Of a stretch of DNA of 64,000 bases, positions 54,584 through 63,639 are shown in pieces; the stretch's first letter is position 1, and every line of letters begins with the position of its first letter. The notes under the pieces are model-generated. The model did no database searches. It was not told the origin of the DNA and saw only the letters and a list, made by a program, of their open reading frames with translations. The DNA is from Caballeronia ptereochthonis (lineage in GTDB: Bacteria > Pseudomonadota > Gammaproteobacteria > Burkholderiales > Burkholderiaceae): positions 124,001-188,000 of the forward strand of contig NZ_FCOB02000010.1 of NCBI RefSeq assembly GCF_001545075.1. The letters run 5' to 3'. The translations under genes were made by a program, and so were the position numbers.

Positions 54584-55144
54584 ATGAAACCCGAACCGCA
54601 TTCGCGCGTGCCCCGGGACAGCATCGGCAACGCTGCGGTGTTTCGCGTGCTCGCGAGCGCCGAAGACATGCTGATCGCGGTCCTGGTTTTTGCGATCTTC
54701 TGCGTCGTGCTGGCGGGCATTCTGTCCCGCTTCGTCTTCCACGTCTCCCTGTCGTGGAACATCGAGGTCAGCGTCACCCTGATGATCTGGATGACCTTCA
54801 TCGGCATCGCGGTCGGGGTGCGCGACCGGGTCCACGTCGCCTTCGAGCTTTTCGAAGACAGGCTGAGCGGCCGCTGGTTTGCGCTGGCGTCCTTCGTCCA
54901 GATGCTGTTGATGGGTTTCCTGCTCGTCGCGCTGGCCTGGGGTGGCTGGCAGTTCATGCAGCTCGGACTCGACCAGATCACGCCGAGCGGCATCCCGCAA
55001 TGGATCTCGTTCGCCGCCATCCCGGCCGGCAGCGCGCTAGGGCTGCTGCACCTGGTGGTCCACGCATGGGACGTGGCGGCCGACGCGGGGCTCGACGCCC
55101 GGGCGCCGCAGGGCCACGGCCATACCGGGACGAGGACGCAATGA
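54584..55144 (+). CDS. dctQ: TRAP transporter small permease (DctQ)
   Basis: A 186-residue inner-membrane protein with four hydrophobic helices (for example LIAVLVFAIFCVVLAGILSRF and VSVTLMIWMTFIGIAVGVR), typical of DctQ. It overlaps the dctM start by four bases. Confidence 0.9.
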   Translation: MKPEPHSRVPRDSIGNAAVFRVLASAEDMLIAVLVFAIFCVVLAGILSRFVFHVSLSWNIEVSVTLMIWMTFIGIAVGVRDRVHVAFELFEDRLSGRWFALASFVQMLLMGFLLVALAWGGWQFMQLGLDQITPSGIPQWISFAAIPAGSALGLLHLVVHAWDVAADAGLDARAPQGHGHTGTRTQ

Positions 55145-56406
55145 TTCTTACCGTCGGACTACTCGCGCTGTTCGTGCTCGTCGGCGCCCCGATCATCGCG
55201 TCGCTGGGCGTGGTGGGCACCATCGACGGCCTGCTCAACGGCCTGCCGCTGACCAACATCGCCCAGGCGATGTACCACGGCGTGGACTCGTTCACGCTGC
55301 TCGCCGTACCCCTTTTCATCCTCGCCGGCGAGATTCTGTTTCACTCGGGCTCGGCGGGCCGCCTGGTCAATTTCATGAATCTGCTGGTGGGGCGCGTGCC
55401 GGGCGGCCTGGGCGTGAGCGCCGTCGCCTCGACGATGGTGTTCTCCGGACTCAGCGGTTCGGTCAACGCCGATGCCGCCGCGATCAGTTCAGCCATGCTG
55501 CCTTCGATGGAGAAGGCAGGCTACCGCAAGGAATGGTCGTCCGCGATCATCGCGGCAGCGGCCGGGACCGGGATCCTGATCCCGCCGTCGATCACCATCA
55601 TCGTGCTGGCGACCGTCGCGAACATGTCGGTCACCAAGTTGTTCCTCGCGGCGACGCTGCCCGCGATCCTGGTCGGCGTGACGAAGATGTTCATCATCAT
55701 GTACCGGGCGCGCTCGGAGCCGCCGGTGGCGCCGGTCCACTTCAGCGTGCGCGAGCTGGGCCGGGCCTTCGTGCTCGCCATCCCGGCGCTGGGCGCGCCG
55801 ATCATCATCCTGGGCGGGATCTTCATGGGCTTCTTCACGGCGACCGAATCCGCGGCGGCGGCGGTGGCCTACGTGACGATCATCACGCTGCTGCAGCGAT
55901 CGATCCCCCATCGCGCGTGGATGGGCATCCTGATCAAGGCCGGCCGCACCAGTGCGATCGTGCTGTCGCTGGTGGGAGTCGCGCAGATTCTCGGGTACAT
56001 GCTCGCGTACAACTCGGTGGGCGAGCAGGTGGCCGATTTCGCGTCGCAACTGACCGGCAACAAGTTCATTTTCACGGTATTCATCGTGGTGGTGTTCTGG
56101 CTGCTGGGCGCCCTTCTCGACGGCATTCCCGCGCTCATCCTGCTGATTCCGCTGTTCCTGCCGATCGCGCAGGACGCCGGCTTCAGCGACATCCACTTCG
56201 CGATCCTGGCCATCGCCATCGTCGGCATCTCGCTCGTGACGCCGCCGATCGGCACGGCCTGTTTCATCGTCACCGGCGTCGCCAACATCAAGATGGTGAA
56301 TCTGGTACGGCCCATGCTGCCATTCATGGTCATCATGTTCGTGACCATCCTGCTGCTGGCTTTCGTGCCGGCGTTCTCCGAATGGCTACCTCATCTCCTG
56401 TACTAG
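55141..56406 (+). CDS. dctM: TRAP transporter large permease (DctM)
   Basis: A 421-residue permease with many helices, LAVPLFILAGEILFHSG, the GLSGSVNADAAA loop and AAGTGILIPPSI, as in DctM. It carries the coupled transport of acid and sodium or protons. ATGA overlap with dctQ shows coupled translation. Confidence 0.93.
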   Translation: MILTVGLLALFVLVGAPIIASLGVVGTIDGLLNGLPLTNIAQAMYHGVDSFTLLAVPLFILAGEILFHSGSAGRLVNFMNLLVGRVPGGLGVSAVASTMVFSGLSGSVNADAAAISSAMLPSMEKAGYRKEWSSAIIAAAAGTGILIPPSITIIVLATVANMSVTKLFLAATLPAILVGVTKMFIIMYRARSEPPVAPVHFSVRELGRAFVLAIPALGAPIIILGGIFMGFFTATESAAAAVAYVTIITLLQRSIPHRAWMGILIKAGRTSAIVLSLVGVAQILGYMLAYNSVGEQVADFASQLTGNKFIFTVFIVVVFWLLGALLDGIPALILLIPLFLPIAQDAGFSDIHFAILAIAIVGISLVTPPIGTACFIVTGVANIKMVNLVRPMLPFMVIMFVTILLLAFVPAFSEWLPHLLY

Positions 56407-57176
56407 CGCCGCGCCACGGACGGCCGCTGGCGCTCGTCACGGGCGCGCGCCGCGGCATCGGCGCAAGCATCGCGGCCGAGCTGGCGCAGCGCGGCTTCGA
56501 CCTCGCATTGATCGACATCGATGAGGACGGTGCGCGCGAAATGCTGGCTGCCGTGGAATCGCACGGCGCACGCGCGCGCTTCTACCAGCATGATCTGGCC
56601 GATGGCGCCGCGCATCGCGCACTGGTCGAACGCATCGTCTCGGAAAGCGGCCCGATCGCCTGCCTGGTCAACAACGCGGGCGTGTCCGCCGACCAGCGCG
56701 GCGACCTGCTGGAACTCGGCGAACGGTCGTATGACCGGGTCGTCGACATCAACATGCGCGGAACGTTCTTTCTCACTCAGGCCGTGGCGCGCCACATGGC
56801 CGCGACCGCCAGCGACGACGCGCGCAGCATCGTCACGGTCTCGTCGGTCAGCGCCGAGCTGGCGTCGACGGAGCGCGGCGAATACTGCATGTCCAAGGCC
56901 GGGCTGGGCATGCTCACCAAGCTTTTCGCGCTGCGCCTCGCACCGCTCTCCATCGGCGTGTTCGAAGTGCGGCCCGGCATCATCCGCACGCCGATGACGG
57001 AAGCCGTCTCCGCGCGCTACGACGAACGCATCGCCGAAGGGATCGTTCCAATGCGGCGCTGGGGCGTTCCGCAGGACGTCGCCTCGGCCGTGGCGGCGCT
57101 GGCCTCGGGGCAGATGGCGTTCGCCACGGGCAGCGTGCTCAACATCGACGGCGCGCTGTCCATTCCGCGCCTGTGA
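56382..57176 (+). CDS. SDR family oxidoreductase, cluster B
   Basis: A 264-residue short-chain dehydrogenase: TGARRGIGA, NNAGVS, SSVSAE and the YCMSK catalytic pair. It overlaps the end of dctM by 25 bases. It oxidises or reduces a secondary alcohol or ketone of the pathway. Confidence 0.92.
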   Translation: MATSSPVLAPRHGRPLALVTGARRGIGASIAAELAQRGFDLALIDIDEDGAREMLAAVESHGARARFYQHDLADGAAHRALVERIVSESGPIACLVNNAGVSADQRGDLLELGERSYDRVVDINMRGTFFLTQAVARHMAATASDDARSIVTVSSVSAELASTERGEYCMSKAGLGMLTKLFALRLAPLSIGVFEVRPGIIRTPMTEAVSARYDERIAEGIVPMRRWGVPQDVASAVAALASGQMAFATGSVLNIDGALSIPRL

Positions 57177-57214
57177 GCCTCGACGCACTTTCATTCCAAT
57201 TCATCGATCGCGAC

Positions 57215-58381
57215 ATGAACACCATTCAACTCCCGACTCCTGCCGGAGCGCTCGAGCGCTACACGCTCGTGGGCACGCCGCTGCAGGTCGGCCGCCCGGC
57301 CGCCCCCTTCAATCGCATCGCGCTGTCGGCCGCGCACGTCGTCGCCGATCCGTTCGCGGACGTCGATCCGTCCAGCGGCGGCAAGATCGACTGGGACAAG
57401 ACGCTCGAATATCGCCGCTATCTGGCCAGCCTCGGTCTGGGCATCGCAGAGGCGATGGACACTGCGCAGCGCGGAATGGGCCTCAGCTGGCAAGAGTCGC
57501 TGCAGTTGATCCGCCGCACGCGCGCGGAGCTCTCCGACAGCCGTGTGCCCGTCTTCAACGGCTGCGGCACGGACCACCTCGATCCCGCATCGGTCGATTC
57601 GCTCGACGCCGTCGTCGATGCCTATCTGCAACAGGTCGACGCGATCCAGACCGCCGGCGGGCGTCTGATCCTGATGGCCAGCCGGGCGCTCGCGCGCGTG
57701 GCCCGTTCGCCCGACGACTATGTCTCGGTGTACCGCCGCGTGCTCGCGCAAGTGGATCAGGCGGTCATCCTGCATTGGCTGGGCGACATGTTCGATCCCG
57801 CTCTGGCCCGCTACTGGGGCACCGACGATCTGACGGCCGCGCGCGACGTGGCCCTGCAGGTCATGACGGAGTCCGCGGACAAGGTCGACGGCATCAAGGT
57901 CTCCCTGCTCGACAAGCAACGCGAGATCGACATGCGCCGCCTCCTGCCGGCCGGCGTGAAGATGTACACCGGCGACGATTTCAACTATCCCGAGTTGATC
58001 GCCGGCGACGAGCAAAGCTATTCACACGCGCTGCTGGGCATCTTCGACGGCATCGCGCCCGCGGCCTCCGCCGCGCTCAGCGAACTGGCAGCCGGACGTC
58101 GTGATCGCTTTGACGAAATTCTGGCGCCGACGGTGCCGCTGTCGCGCCACATCTTCCGCGCGCCGACGCGCTTCTACAAAACGGGCATCGTGTTCCTCGC
58201 CTACCTGAACGGCCATCAATCGCACATGGCGATGCTGGCCGGACAACAAGCCATGCGTCCGCTGCCGTATTTCGTCGATCTGTTCAAGCTGGCCGACGCG
58301 GCGGGCCTGCTGATGCAGCCCGAACTCGCGATCGCGCGCATGAAGACGGTCCTCGCCTGCTACGGCATATCGCAGGAATGA
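57215..58381 (+). CDS. DUF993 family dihydrodipicolinate synthase-like aldolase, cluster B
   Basis: A 388-residue paralogue of the protein at 43387, with the shared motifs AEAMDTAQRGMGL, VILHWLGDMFDP, GIKVSLLD (probable Schiff-base Lys), MYTGDDFNYP and LSRHIFRAPT. The start at 57215 matches the paralogue; a GTG at 57173 overlapping the SDR stop is also possible. Confidence 0.88.
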   Translation: MNTIQLPTPAGALERYTLVGTPLQVGRPAAPFNRIALSAAHVVADPFADVDPSSGGKIDWDKTLEYRRYLASLGLGIAEAMDTAQRGMGLSWQESLQLIRRTRAELSDSRVPVFNGCGTDHLDPASVDSLDAVVDAYLQQVDAIQTAGGRLILMASRALARVARSPDDYVSVYRRVLAQVDQAVILHWLGDMFDPALARYWGTDDLTAARDVALQVMTESADKVDGIKVSLLDKQREIDMRRLLPAGVKMYTGDDFNYPELIAGDEQSYSHALLGIFDGIAPAASAALSELAAGRRDRFDEILAPTVPLSRHIFRAPTRFYKTGIVFLAYLNGHQSHMAMLAGQQAMRPLPYFVDLFKLADAAGLLMQPELAIARMKTVLACYGISQE

Positions 58382-58401
58382 GCAGGACTGAGGAGGCATC
58401 G

Positions 58402-59160
58402 ATGGGACAGATTCTTTCGCGCCGCGAAGGCGCGGTGCTCACGCTGGAGCTCAGCAATCCGGGCAAGGCCAATGCGCTCGACTTCGCGATGCTGGCCGCG
58501 CTCGACGAGCAGATTGCACGGATCGATGAGGACGACACCATCCGCGCGGTCGTGCTGCGCGGCACGGCGGGCGGCGTCTTCTCGTCCGGCGCCGACATCC
58601 GCGAATGGTCGGCGCTGGACCCCCAAGCATTCGCGACCCAATGGATCGGCGAGGGCAACGCGGTGTTCCGGCGCTTCGAACGGCTGCGCTGCCCGACCGT
58701 GGCCGTCATCGAGGGACTGTGCTTCGGCGGCGGCCTGGAGCTCGCGCTGTGCTGCGATCTGCGGCTGGCGGGCACCGGCGCACGATTGCGCTTTCCGGAA
58801 GTCGCGATCGGCGCCATTCCCGGCTGGGAGGGCGGCGACCGCTTGCAGCGCATCGCGGGCCGCGGGCGCGCGCTCGAAGCGGTGCTGCTGTCGCGCGAAA
58901 TCGATCCGCCGGCCGCGTTGCAGTGGGGCATCGTCAATGCCGTCTGCGCGCCGCAGGAGGTCGAAGCCCGGCTGGAAGAATGGACCGCGCGTCTGTGCCG
59001 GATATCGCCGCGCGCCGCCGCCCTGGCCAAAGCCCTGATCGTCGATGACGACAAGGATCCGCACGCAGCCTATCCGGCGGCCGCGCTCGCGGCCCGCTCC
59101 AGTCCCGACGCGGAGCTCGGCATCCGCGCCTTCTTCGCGAAGACGGCTGCCGTCTTCTGA
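58402..59160 (+). CDS. enoyl-CoA hydratase/isomerase family protein, cluster B
   Basis: A 252-residue crotonase-fold protein with SSGADIREW, CFGGGLELAL, FPEVAIG (first Glu) and RALEAVLLS (second Glu), so it keeps both catalytic acids, unlike the cluster A copy. GAGGAGG lies six bases before the chosen ATG; an upstream in-frame ATG at 58378 overlaps the DUF993 stop. Confidence 0.9.
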   Translation: MGQILSRREGAVLTLELSNPGKANALDFAMLAALDEQIARIDEDDTIRAVVLRGTAGGVFSSGADIREWSALDPQAFATQWIGEGNAVFRRFERLRCPTVAVIEGLCFGGGLELALCCDLRLAGTGARLRFPEVAIGAIPGWEGGDRLQRIAGRGRALEAVLLSREIDPPAALQWGIVNAVCAPQEVEARLEEWTARLCRISPRAAALAKALIVDDDKDPHAAYPAAALAARSSPDAELGIRAFFAKTAAVF

Positions 59161-59164
59161 CGCC

Positions 59165-59983
59165 ATGAACATACTTTTCCAACGCACCCATCAACGATCT
59201 TTCGGCACCTGGCCGCTCAACGGGCGGCAACTGCTGGACGCGCTGCAGAGCGCCGTCGAGATCGGCTACCGCGCGATCGACACCGCGCAGCTCTACGACA
59301 ACGAAATCGGCGTCGGCTCATCGCTGCGCGCCATCGGCATCCCGCGCGACGAGTTGTGCATCACGACCAAGATCGCGCCCGCGAACGATTCCGACGAACG
59401 TTTCATGCCGTCGCTGCGCGAAAGCCTCGAGAAGCTGAAGATCGATCGGGCCGACATACTGCTGCTGCACTGGCCGCCAGCCGACGGCAACGTCGCGCCT
59501 TCGGTGCGCCGCCTCGAAGAAGCGGCACGCGCGGGCCTGACACGCCACATCGGCATCAGCAACTTCAACGCCGCGATGATGCGCGCCGCGAAAGCCGCGA
59601 CGGCGCTGCCGCTCGTCACCAATCAGGTCGAGTTTCATCCGCTGCTGAACCAGCGCGTATTGCTGGACACCGCCATCGAGACCGGCATTCCGCTCTCGTC
59701 CTACTGTTCGGTCGCGCGCGGCGAGATCTTCAAATATCCGCTCTTCGACGAGATCGGCGAGCGCTACGGCAAGTCGGCCGCGCAGGTGGCGCTGCGCTGG
59801 ATCCTCCAGAACGGCGTCACGATCAGCACCATGTCGACGCGGCGCAGGAACATCGAGGCCAACTTCGACGTGATGGACTTCACGCTGTCCGGCATCGACA
59901 TGAATCGCATCGACGAGCTGACCAAGACGAATTACCGCATCGTCAATCGCGAACGGGTTCCCCATGCGCCCGAGTTCGACTGA
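59165..59983 (+). CDS. aldo/keto reductase (2,5-diketogluconate reductase-like), cluster B
   Basis: A 272-residue AKR with AIDTAQLYDNE (catalytic Asp and Tyr), TTKIAP (Lys) and LLHWPP (His). ISNFNAAMM and NQVEFHP are standard signatures. It would reduce a keto group with NADPH. It starts four bases after the enoyl-CoA hydratase gene. Confidence 0.9.
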   Translation: MNILFQRTHQRSFGTWPLNGRQLLDALQSAVEIGYRAIDTAQLYDNEIGVGSSLRAIGIPRDELCITTKIAPANDSDERFMPSLRESLEKLKIDRADILLLHWPPADGNVAPSVRRLEEAARAGLTRHIGISNFNAAMMRAAKAATALPLVTNQVEFHPLLNQRVLLDTAIETGIPLSSYCSVARGEIFKYPLFDEIGERYGKSAAQVALRWILQNGVTISTMSTRRRNIEANFDVMDFTLSGIDMNRIDELTKTNYRIVNRERVPHAPEFD

Positions 59984-59996
59984 TAAGGAAAACATC

Positions 59997-60461
59997 ATGA
60001 GCACTCCCCTGCTCTTCGACGAAATCGAACCCGGTCTCACCTTCACGACGTCGGGCATCGTCGTCACCGAGAGCCATGTCGTGCAGTTCGCCGGCATCTC
60101 GGGCGACTTCTTCGACGTCCACATGGACGACGAATTCGCGCGCAGCGTCGGCTTTCCCGGTCGCGTCGCGCATGGTCTTCTGTGCCTCGCCATGGTCGAC
60201 GGTCTCAAGAACCGCGCGACGACGAGCTTCGCCGCGGTCGCGACGCTGGAGTGGACTTATCGCTTTCACAAGCCGGTGCTCATCGGCGACAGGATTCAGG
60301 GGCGCATCCGCGTGCTGGACAAGCGCCCGACGCGCCGGTCCGACCGCGGCATCGTGCGCTTGCAGATCGAAGTACACAACCAGGACGGCGTGCTGATCCA
60401 GGACGGACTCAACGTGCTGATGGTCCGGGCAGGCGCGCACACGGGCAACGAGGAAAAATAA
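59997..60461 (+). CDS. MaoC family hydratase-like protein, cluster B
   Basis: A 154-residue hotdog protein with FAGISGDFFDVHMDD and GFPGRVAHGLLCLAM, parallel to the cluster A copy at 41982 (both have a changed NP position with Asp and His kept). AAGGAA precedes the ATG. Confidence 0.9.
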   Translation: MSTPLLFDEIEPGLTFTTSGIVVTESHVVQFAGISGDFFDVHMDDEFARSVGFPGRVAHGLLCLAMVDGLKNRATTSFAAVATLEWTYRFHKPVLIGDRIQGRIRVLDKRPTRRSDRGIVRLQIEVHNQDGVLIQDGLNVLMVRAGAHTGNEEK

Positions 60462-60462
60462 G

Positions 60463-62010
60463 ATGAAGCGTGCAAACCTGATCGATGCGGATTCCATGGC
60501 GGCGGCGATCTTCGATGGCGCGGTCGTCGTATTGAGCGGCTCGGGCGGCGGACTGGTCGAACCCGATCACATCACCGAGGCCATCGAGCGCCGCTTTCTG
60601 CTCACGGGCCATCCGCGCGATCTCACGCTGATCCACGCCCTCGGGATCGGCGACGGCGTGACGAGCGGCATCAGCCGCTTCGCGCACGAGGGCATGGTGA
60701 AGCGGGTCATCGGCGGCCACTGGACGTGGTCCAGGCCGATGCAGAAGCTCGCCCGCGAGGAACACATCGAGGCCTACACACTGCCCGCCGGCGTGATCCA
60801 GACGCTGATACGCGAAGCCGGCGCGGGCCGTCACGGCCTCGTCACCCACATCGGCCTGGATACCTTCGCCGATCCGCGCCACGGCGGCGGCCGCGTCAAC
60901 GCCCGGGCGCAGGAAGATCTGGTCGAGGTCGTCACGCTGGGCGGCAAGGAGCTGCTCTGGTACAAGCCCTTCGAGATCGACTTCGCCATCGTGCGTGGCA
61001 CCACGGCGGATATGCAGGGCAACCTGACATCGCGTGAAGAGCCGGCCGACATCGACGCTTTCGCCGCGGCGCTCGCCGCGCACAACCGCGGCGGCCGCGT
61101 GTTCGCGCAGGTGCGCGACGTCTCCGCCACGCCGATCATGCCGGCGCGCGCGGTCACCGTGCCGGGCGTTCTGGTCGACGATATCTGCGTGTACGCCGAC
61201 CAGAAGCAGACCACCGCCGCGGGCTACGATCCGGCCATCAGCGGCGAGATGCCGGCGCCCGACACGCGCACGCCGCCGCCGCTGCCCGAGGGCATCCGCT
61301 ACATCATCGCGAAGCGCGCCGCGAAGGAGCTGGAACCCGGCGCCTGCGTCAACTTCGGCTACGGCCTGCCCGACGGCATTCCCGCAGTGGCGCATGCGGA
61401 AGGCGTGGACATCAGCTGGACCGTGATCGAGCAGGGATCGCACAACGGTGAACTGCTGGGCGGCGACCTGTTCGGCGCCACGCGCCATGCGAGCGCGATC
61501 CTGAAATCCAACGATCAGTTCGACCTGTTCAGCGGCGGCGGTATCGATATCGCCTTCCTCGGCATGGGCGAGCTGGACGCGCAAGGCAACGTCAACGTCT
61601 CCTGGCTGGGCGAGAACATCGTCGGACCCGGCGGGTTCGTCGACATCACGCAGCGCACGCGCAAGGTGGTCTTCTGCGGCACCTTCGAGGCGAAGGGGCT
61701 GGAGGTCGAACTGGAAGACGGACAGGTTCGCATCCGCCGTCACGGCTCGGTTCCGAAGCTGGTCGAGCAGGTCCGCCACATCACGTTCAGCGGCAGGCGG
61801 GCGCGCGCGGACGGCCAGAAAGTGATCTACGTCACCGAGCGCGCCGTCTTCGAGCTCGCGGCCGAGGGCTTGCGGCTGATCGAGGTCGCGCCGGGCGTGG
61901 ATCTCGTCCGGGACGTGCTCGAACGCATGCCCTTCGACGTGTCCGTGCACCCGTCGTTGCGCGAGCGTGCGGAGCAGTCGTCGCAGACCGCGACCGCATC
62001 CACGAGCTGA
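60463..62010 (+). CDS. fused acyl-CoA:acetate/3-ketoacid CoA-transferase, cluster B
   Basis: A 515-residue paralogue of the cluster A enzyme, with the active-site Glu in TVIEQGSHNGELLGG, then FSGGGIDIAFLGMGELD and VFCGTFEAKG. It activates the pathway acid as a CoA thioester. It starts just after the maoC stop. Confidence 0.92.
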   Translation: MKRANLIDADSMAAAIFDGAVVVLSGSGGGLVEPDHITEAIERRFLLTGHPRDLTLIHALGIGDGVTSGISRFAHEGMVKRVIGGHWTWSRPMQKLAREEHIEAYTLPAGVIQTLIREAGAGRHGLVTHIGLDTFADPRHGGGRVNARAQEDLVEVVTLGGKELLWYKPFEIDFAIVRGTTADMQGNLTSREEPADIDAFAAALAAHNRGGRVFAQVRDVSATPIMPARAVTVPGVLVDDICVYADQKQTTAAGYDPAISGEMPAPDTRTPPPLPEGIRYIIAKRAAKELEPGACVNFGYGLPDGIPAVAHAEGVDISWTVIEQGSHNGELLGGDLFGATRHASAILKSNDQFDLFSGGGIDIAFLGMGELDAQGNVNVSWLGENIVGPGGFVDITQRTRKVVFCGTFEAKGLEVELEDGQVRIRRHGSVPKLVEQVRHITFSGRRARADGQKVIYVTERAVFELAAEGLRLIEVAPGVDLVRDVLERMPFDVSVHPSLRERAEQSSQTATASTS

Positions 62011-62025
62011 AGACGGAGGAAAGCG

Positions 62026-63186
62026 ATGGACTTTACGCTGAGCGACACGCAGAAAATGATGATCGAGACCGCGCGCCGCTTCGTCCGCGCCGAGCTGCAG
62101 CCGCTCGAGCAACAGGTGGAGGACGAAGGCGCGCTCGCGCCCGAGATCGCCCGTGGCCTGCAGTCCCGGGCCCGCGCGCTGGGCCTGTACGCGGTCAACA
62201 TGCCCGCCGAGCTTGGCGGCGGAGGACTGAGCACAGTCGACTCGATGCTCTGCGAGGAGCAGTTCGGGCACAGCTCCGACATCCTCGTGCGGCGCGCGTT
62301 CGGCAACGTCTACGACGCGCTTCTGGCCTGCGAGGGCGAACAGATCGAACGCTGGCTGAAACCCGCGATCCGGGGCGAGCGGACCTGCGGCCTCGCGATC
62401 ACCGAAACCGGCGCGGGCTCGGACGCCCAGGGCATCAGGACCACGGCGCGGAAGACCACGCTCGGCTGGGTGCTGAACGGCAGCAAGCACTTCATCAGCG
62501 ATGCGCAATGGAGCGATTTCTTTCTGGTCTCGGCCCGCACCGGCGAGAGGGAAATTTCGCTCTTCGCGGTGGACAAAAACCTGCCCGGCTTCGTCGTCGG
62601 AAAGGATCAGCAGATGATGGGGCTGCGCGGCACGCCCCATCACGAGCTGTTTTTCGACGACGTCCCGCTGGAGCCGATGGCCCTGATCGGACGACAGGGC
62701 GAGGGATTCAAGCTGGCGATGAACATGCTCGGCCGTGTGCGCCTGGCGCTGATCGGCGCTCGTGGGATCGGCAAGGCTGCGCACGTGCTCGAAATGATGA
62801 TCGAGTACGCCCGCGACCGGCGCCAGTTCGGCGTGCGCATCGGCGACTTCCAGATGATCCAGCAGCTCATCGCCGACAGCGTGATGGAGATCAACGCGGC
62901 GCGGCTGATGCTGCTCAACACCGCCAGCATGATGGACGCGGGACAGGACGCGCGCGACTGGATTTCGATGGTCAAGGTGCAGGCCTCCGAGACGCTGGGC
63001 CGCGTGGTCGACCGCGCGGTGCAGGTCTTCGGCGGCATGGGTTTCTGCAAGGAGCTGGCGATCGAACGCTATTACCGCGATGCCCGCGTCTACCGCATCT
63101 TCGACGGCACCTCGGAGATACATCGCTGCATCATCGCCCGCAATGCGCTCAAGCGCGGCGCGGCCCTGTTCGACCTTCATCGCTGA
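62026..63186 (+). CDS. acyl-CoA dehydrogenase with Asp at the usual catalytic Glu position
   Basis: A 386-residue FAD-dependent acyl-CoA dehydrogenase with AITETGAGSDAQG, GSKHFISDAQ and VQVFGGMGFC. The C-terminal catalytic segment reads IFDGTSEIHR, with Asp (residue 360) where medium-chain enzymes have Glu. To my knowledge Asp occurs there in alicyclic acyl-CoA dehydrogenases such as cyclohexanecarboxyl-CoA dehydrogenase. Cluster A has no such gene. It is the last gene of cluster B. Confidence 0.9.
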   Translation: MDFTLSDTQKMMIETARRFVRAELQPLEQQVEDEGALAPEIARGLQSRARALGLYAVNMPAELGGGGLSTVDSMLCEEQFGHSSDILVRRAFGNVYDALLACEGEQIERWLKPAIRGERTCGLAITETGAGSDAQGIRTTARKTTLGWVLNGSKHFISDAQWSDFFLVSARTGEREISLFAVDKNLPGFVVGKDQQMMGLRGTPHHELFFDDVPLEPMALIGRQGEGFKLAMNMLGRVRLALIGARGIGKAAHVLEMMIEYARDRRQFGVRIGDFQMIQQLIADSVMEINAARLMLLNTASMMDAGQDARDWISMVKVQASETLGRVVDRAVQVFGGMGFCKELAIERYYRDARVYRIFDGTSEIHRCIIARNALKRGAALFDLHR

Positions 63187-63639
63187 GCGCGGGCATCCGG
63201 CATGAATGCAATCTTTCAAGCCAGGGCGGTGAGTGCTTCCAATCAGATACGCGACGCGGCCAAAGCATAGACACGTAGCGCTTACGGATTGCTTGTAAAA
63301 ACGCTGTGGGAAAGTCCGCTTTTGAAGGGCTCTTTCCTGGTAGCGGGCCTTGGCGAAGTGAGCCTTCGCGTTGGATTTGAGGTTGGCGCAACCGGATCTG
63401 CCATGCCGACACTACATGGTTCCAATCACGTATCGCCTGCGTTCCTGCTCATCCAACGGGAACATTTCCGTTGATTGCAGGCGCGCGGCGCGCTCATTGC
63501 ATTCGGCCTCGCGCTGCACTAGTTTTCTTATGTCGCCGAGACAACGACGCGAGCACCGATTGAAACAGTTGAGCGCGGAGGATCCGCTCGCTCTCGCCCT
63601 TCGCGAGCGGCTGTCGATGAAGCCGATGGAGCACATACG
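63187..63639. other. intergenic region, no supported gene
   Basis: About 450 bases between cluster B and the YbhB-like gene. Short frames exist on both strands, none recognisable. It should contain the promoter for the next gene. Confidence 0.4.

Noticed and set aside
60409..63219. Minus-strand frame of 936 codons
   Set aside because: Spans the antisense of the CoA-transferase and acyl-CoA dehydrogenase genes, with no domain; a shadow in GC-rich coding DNA.
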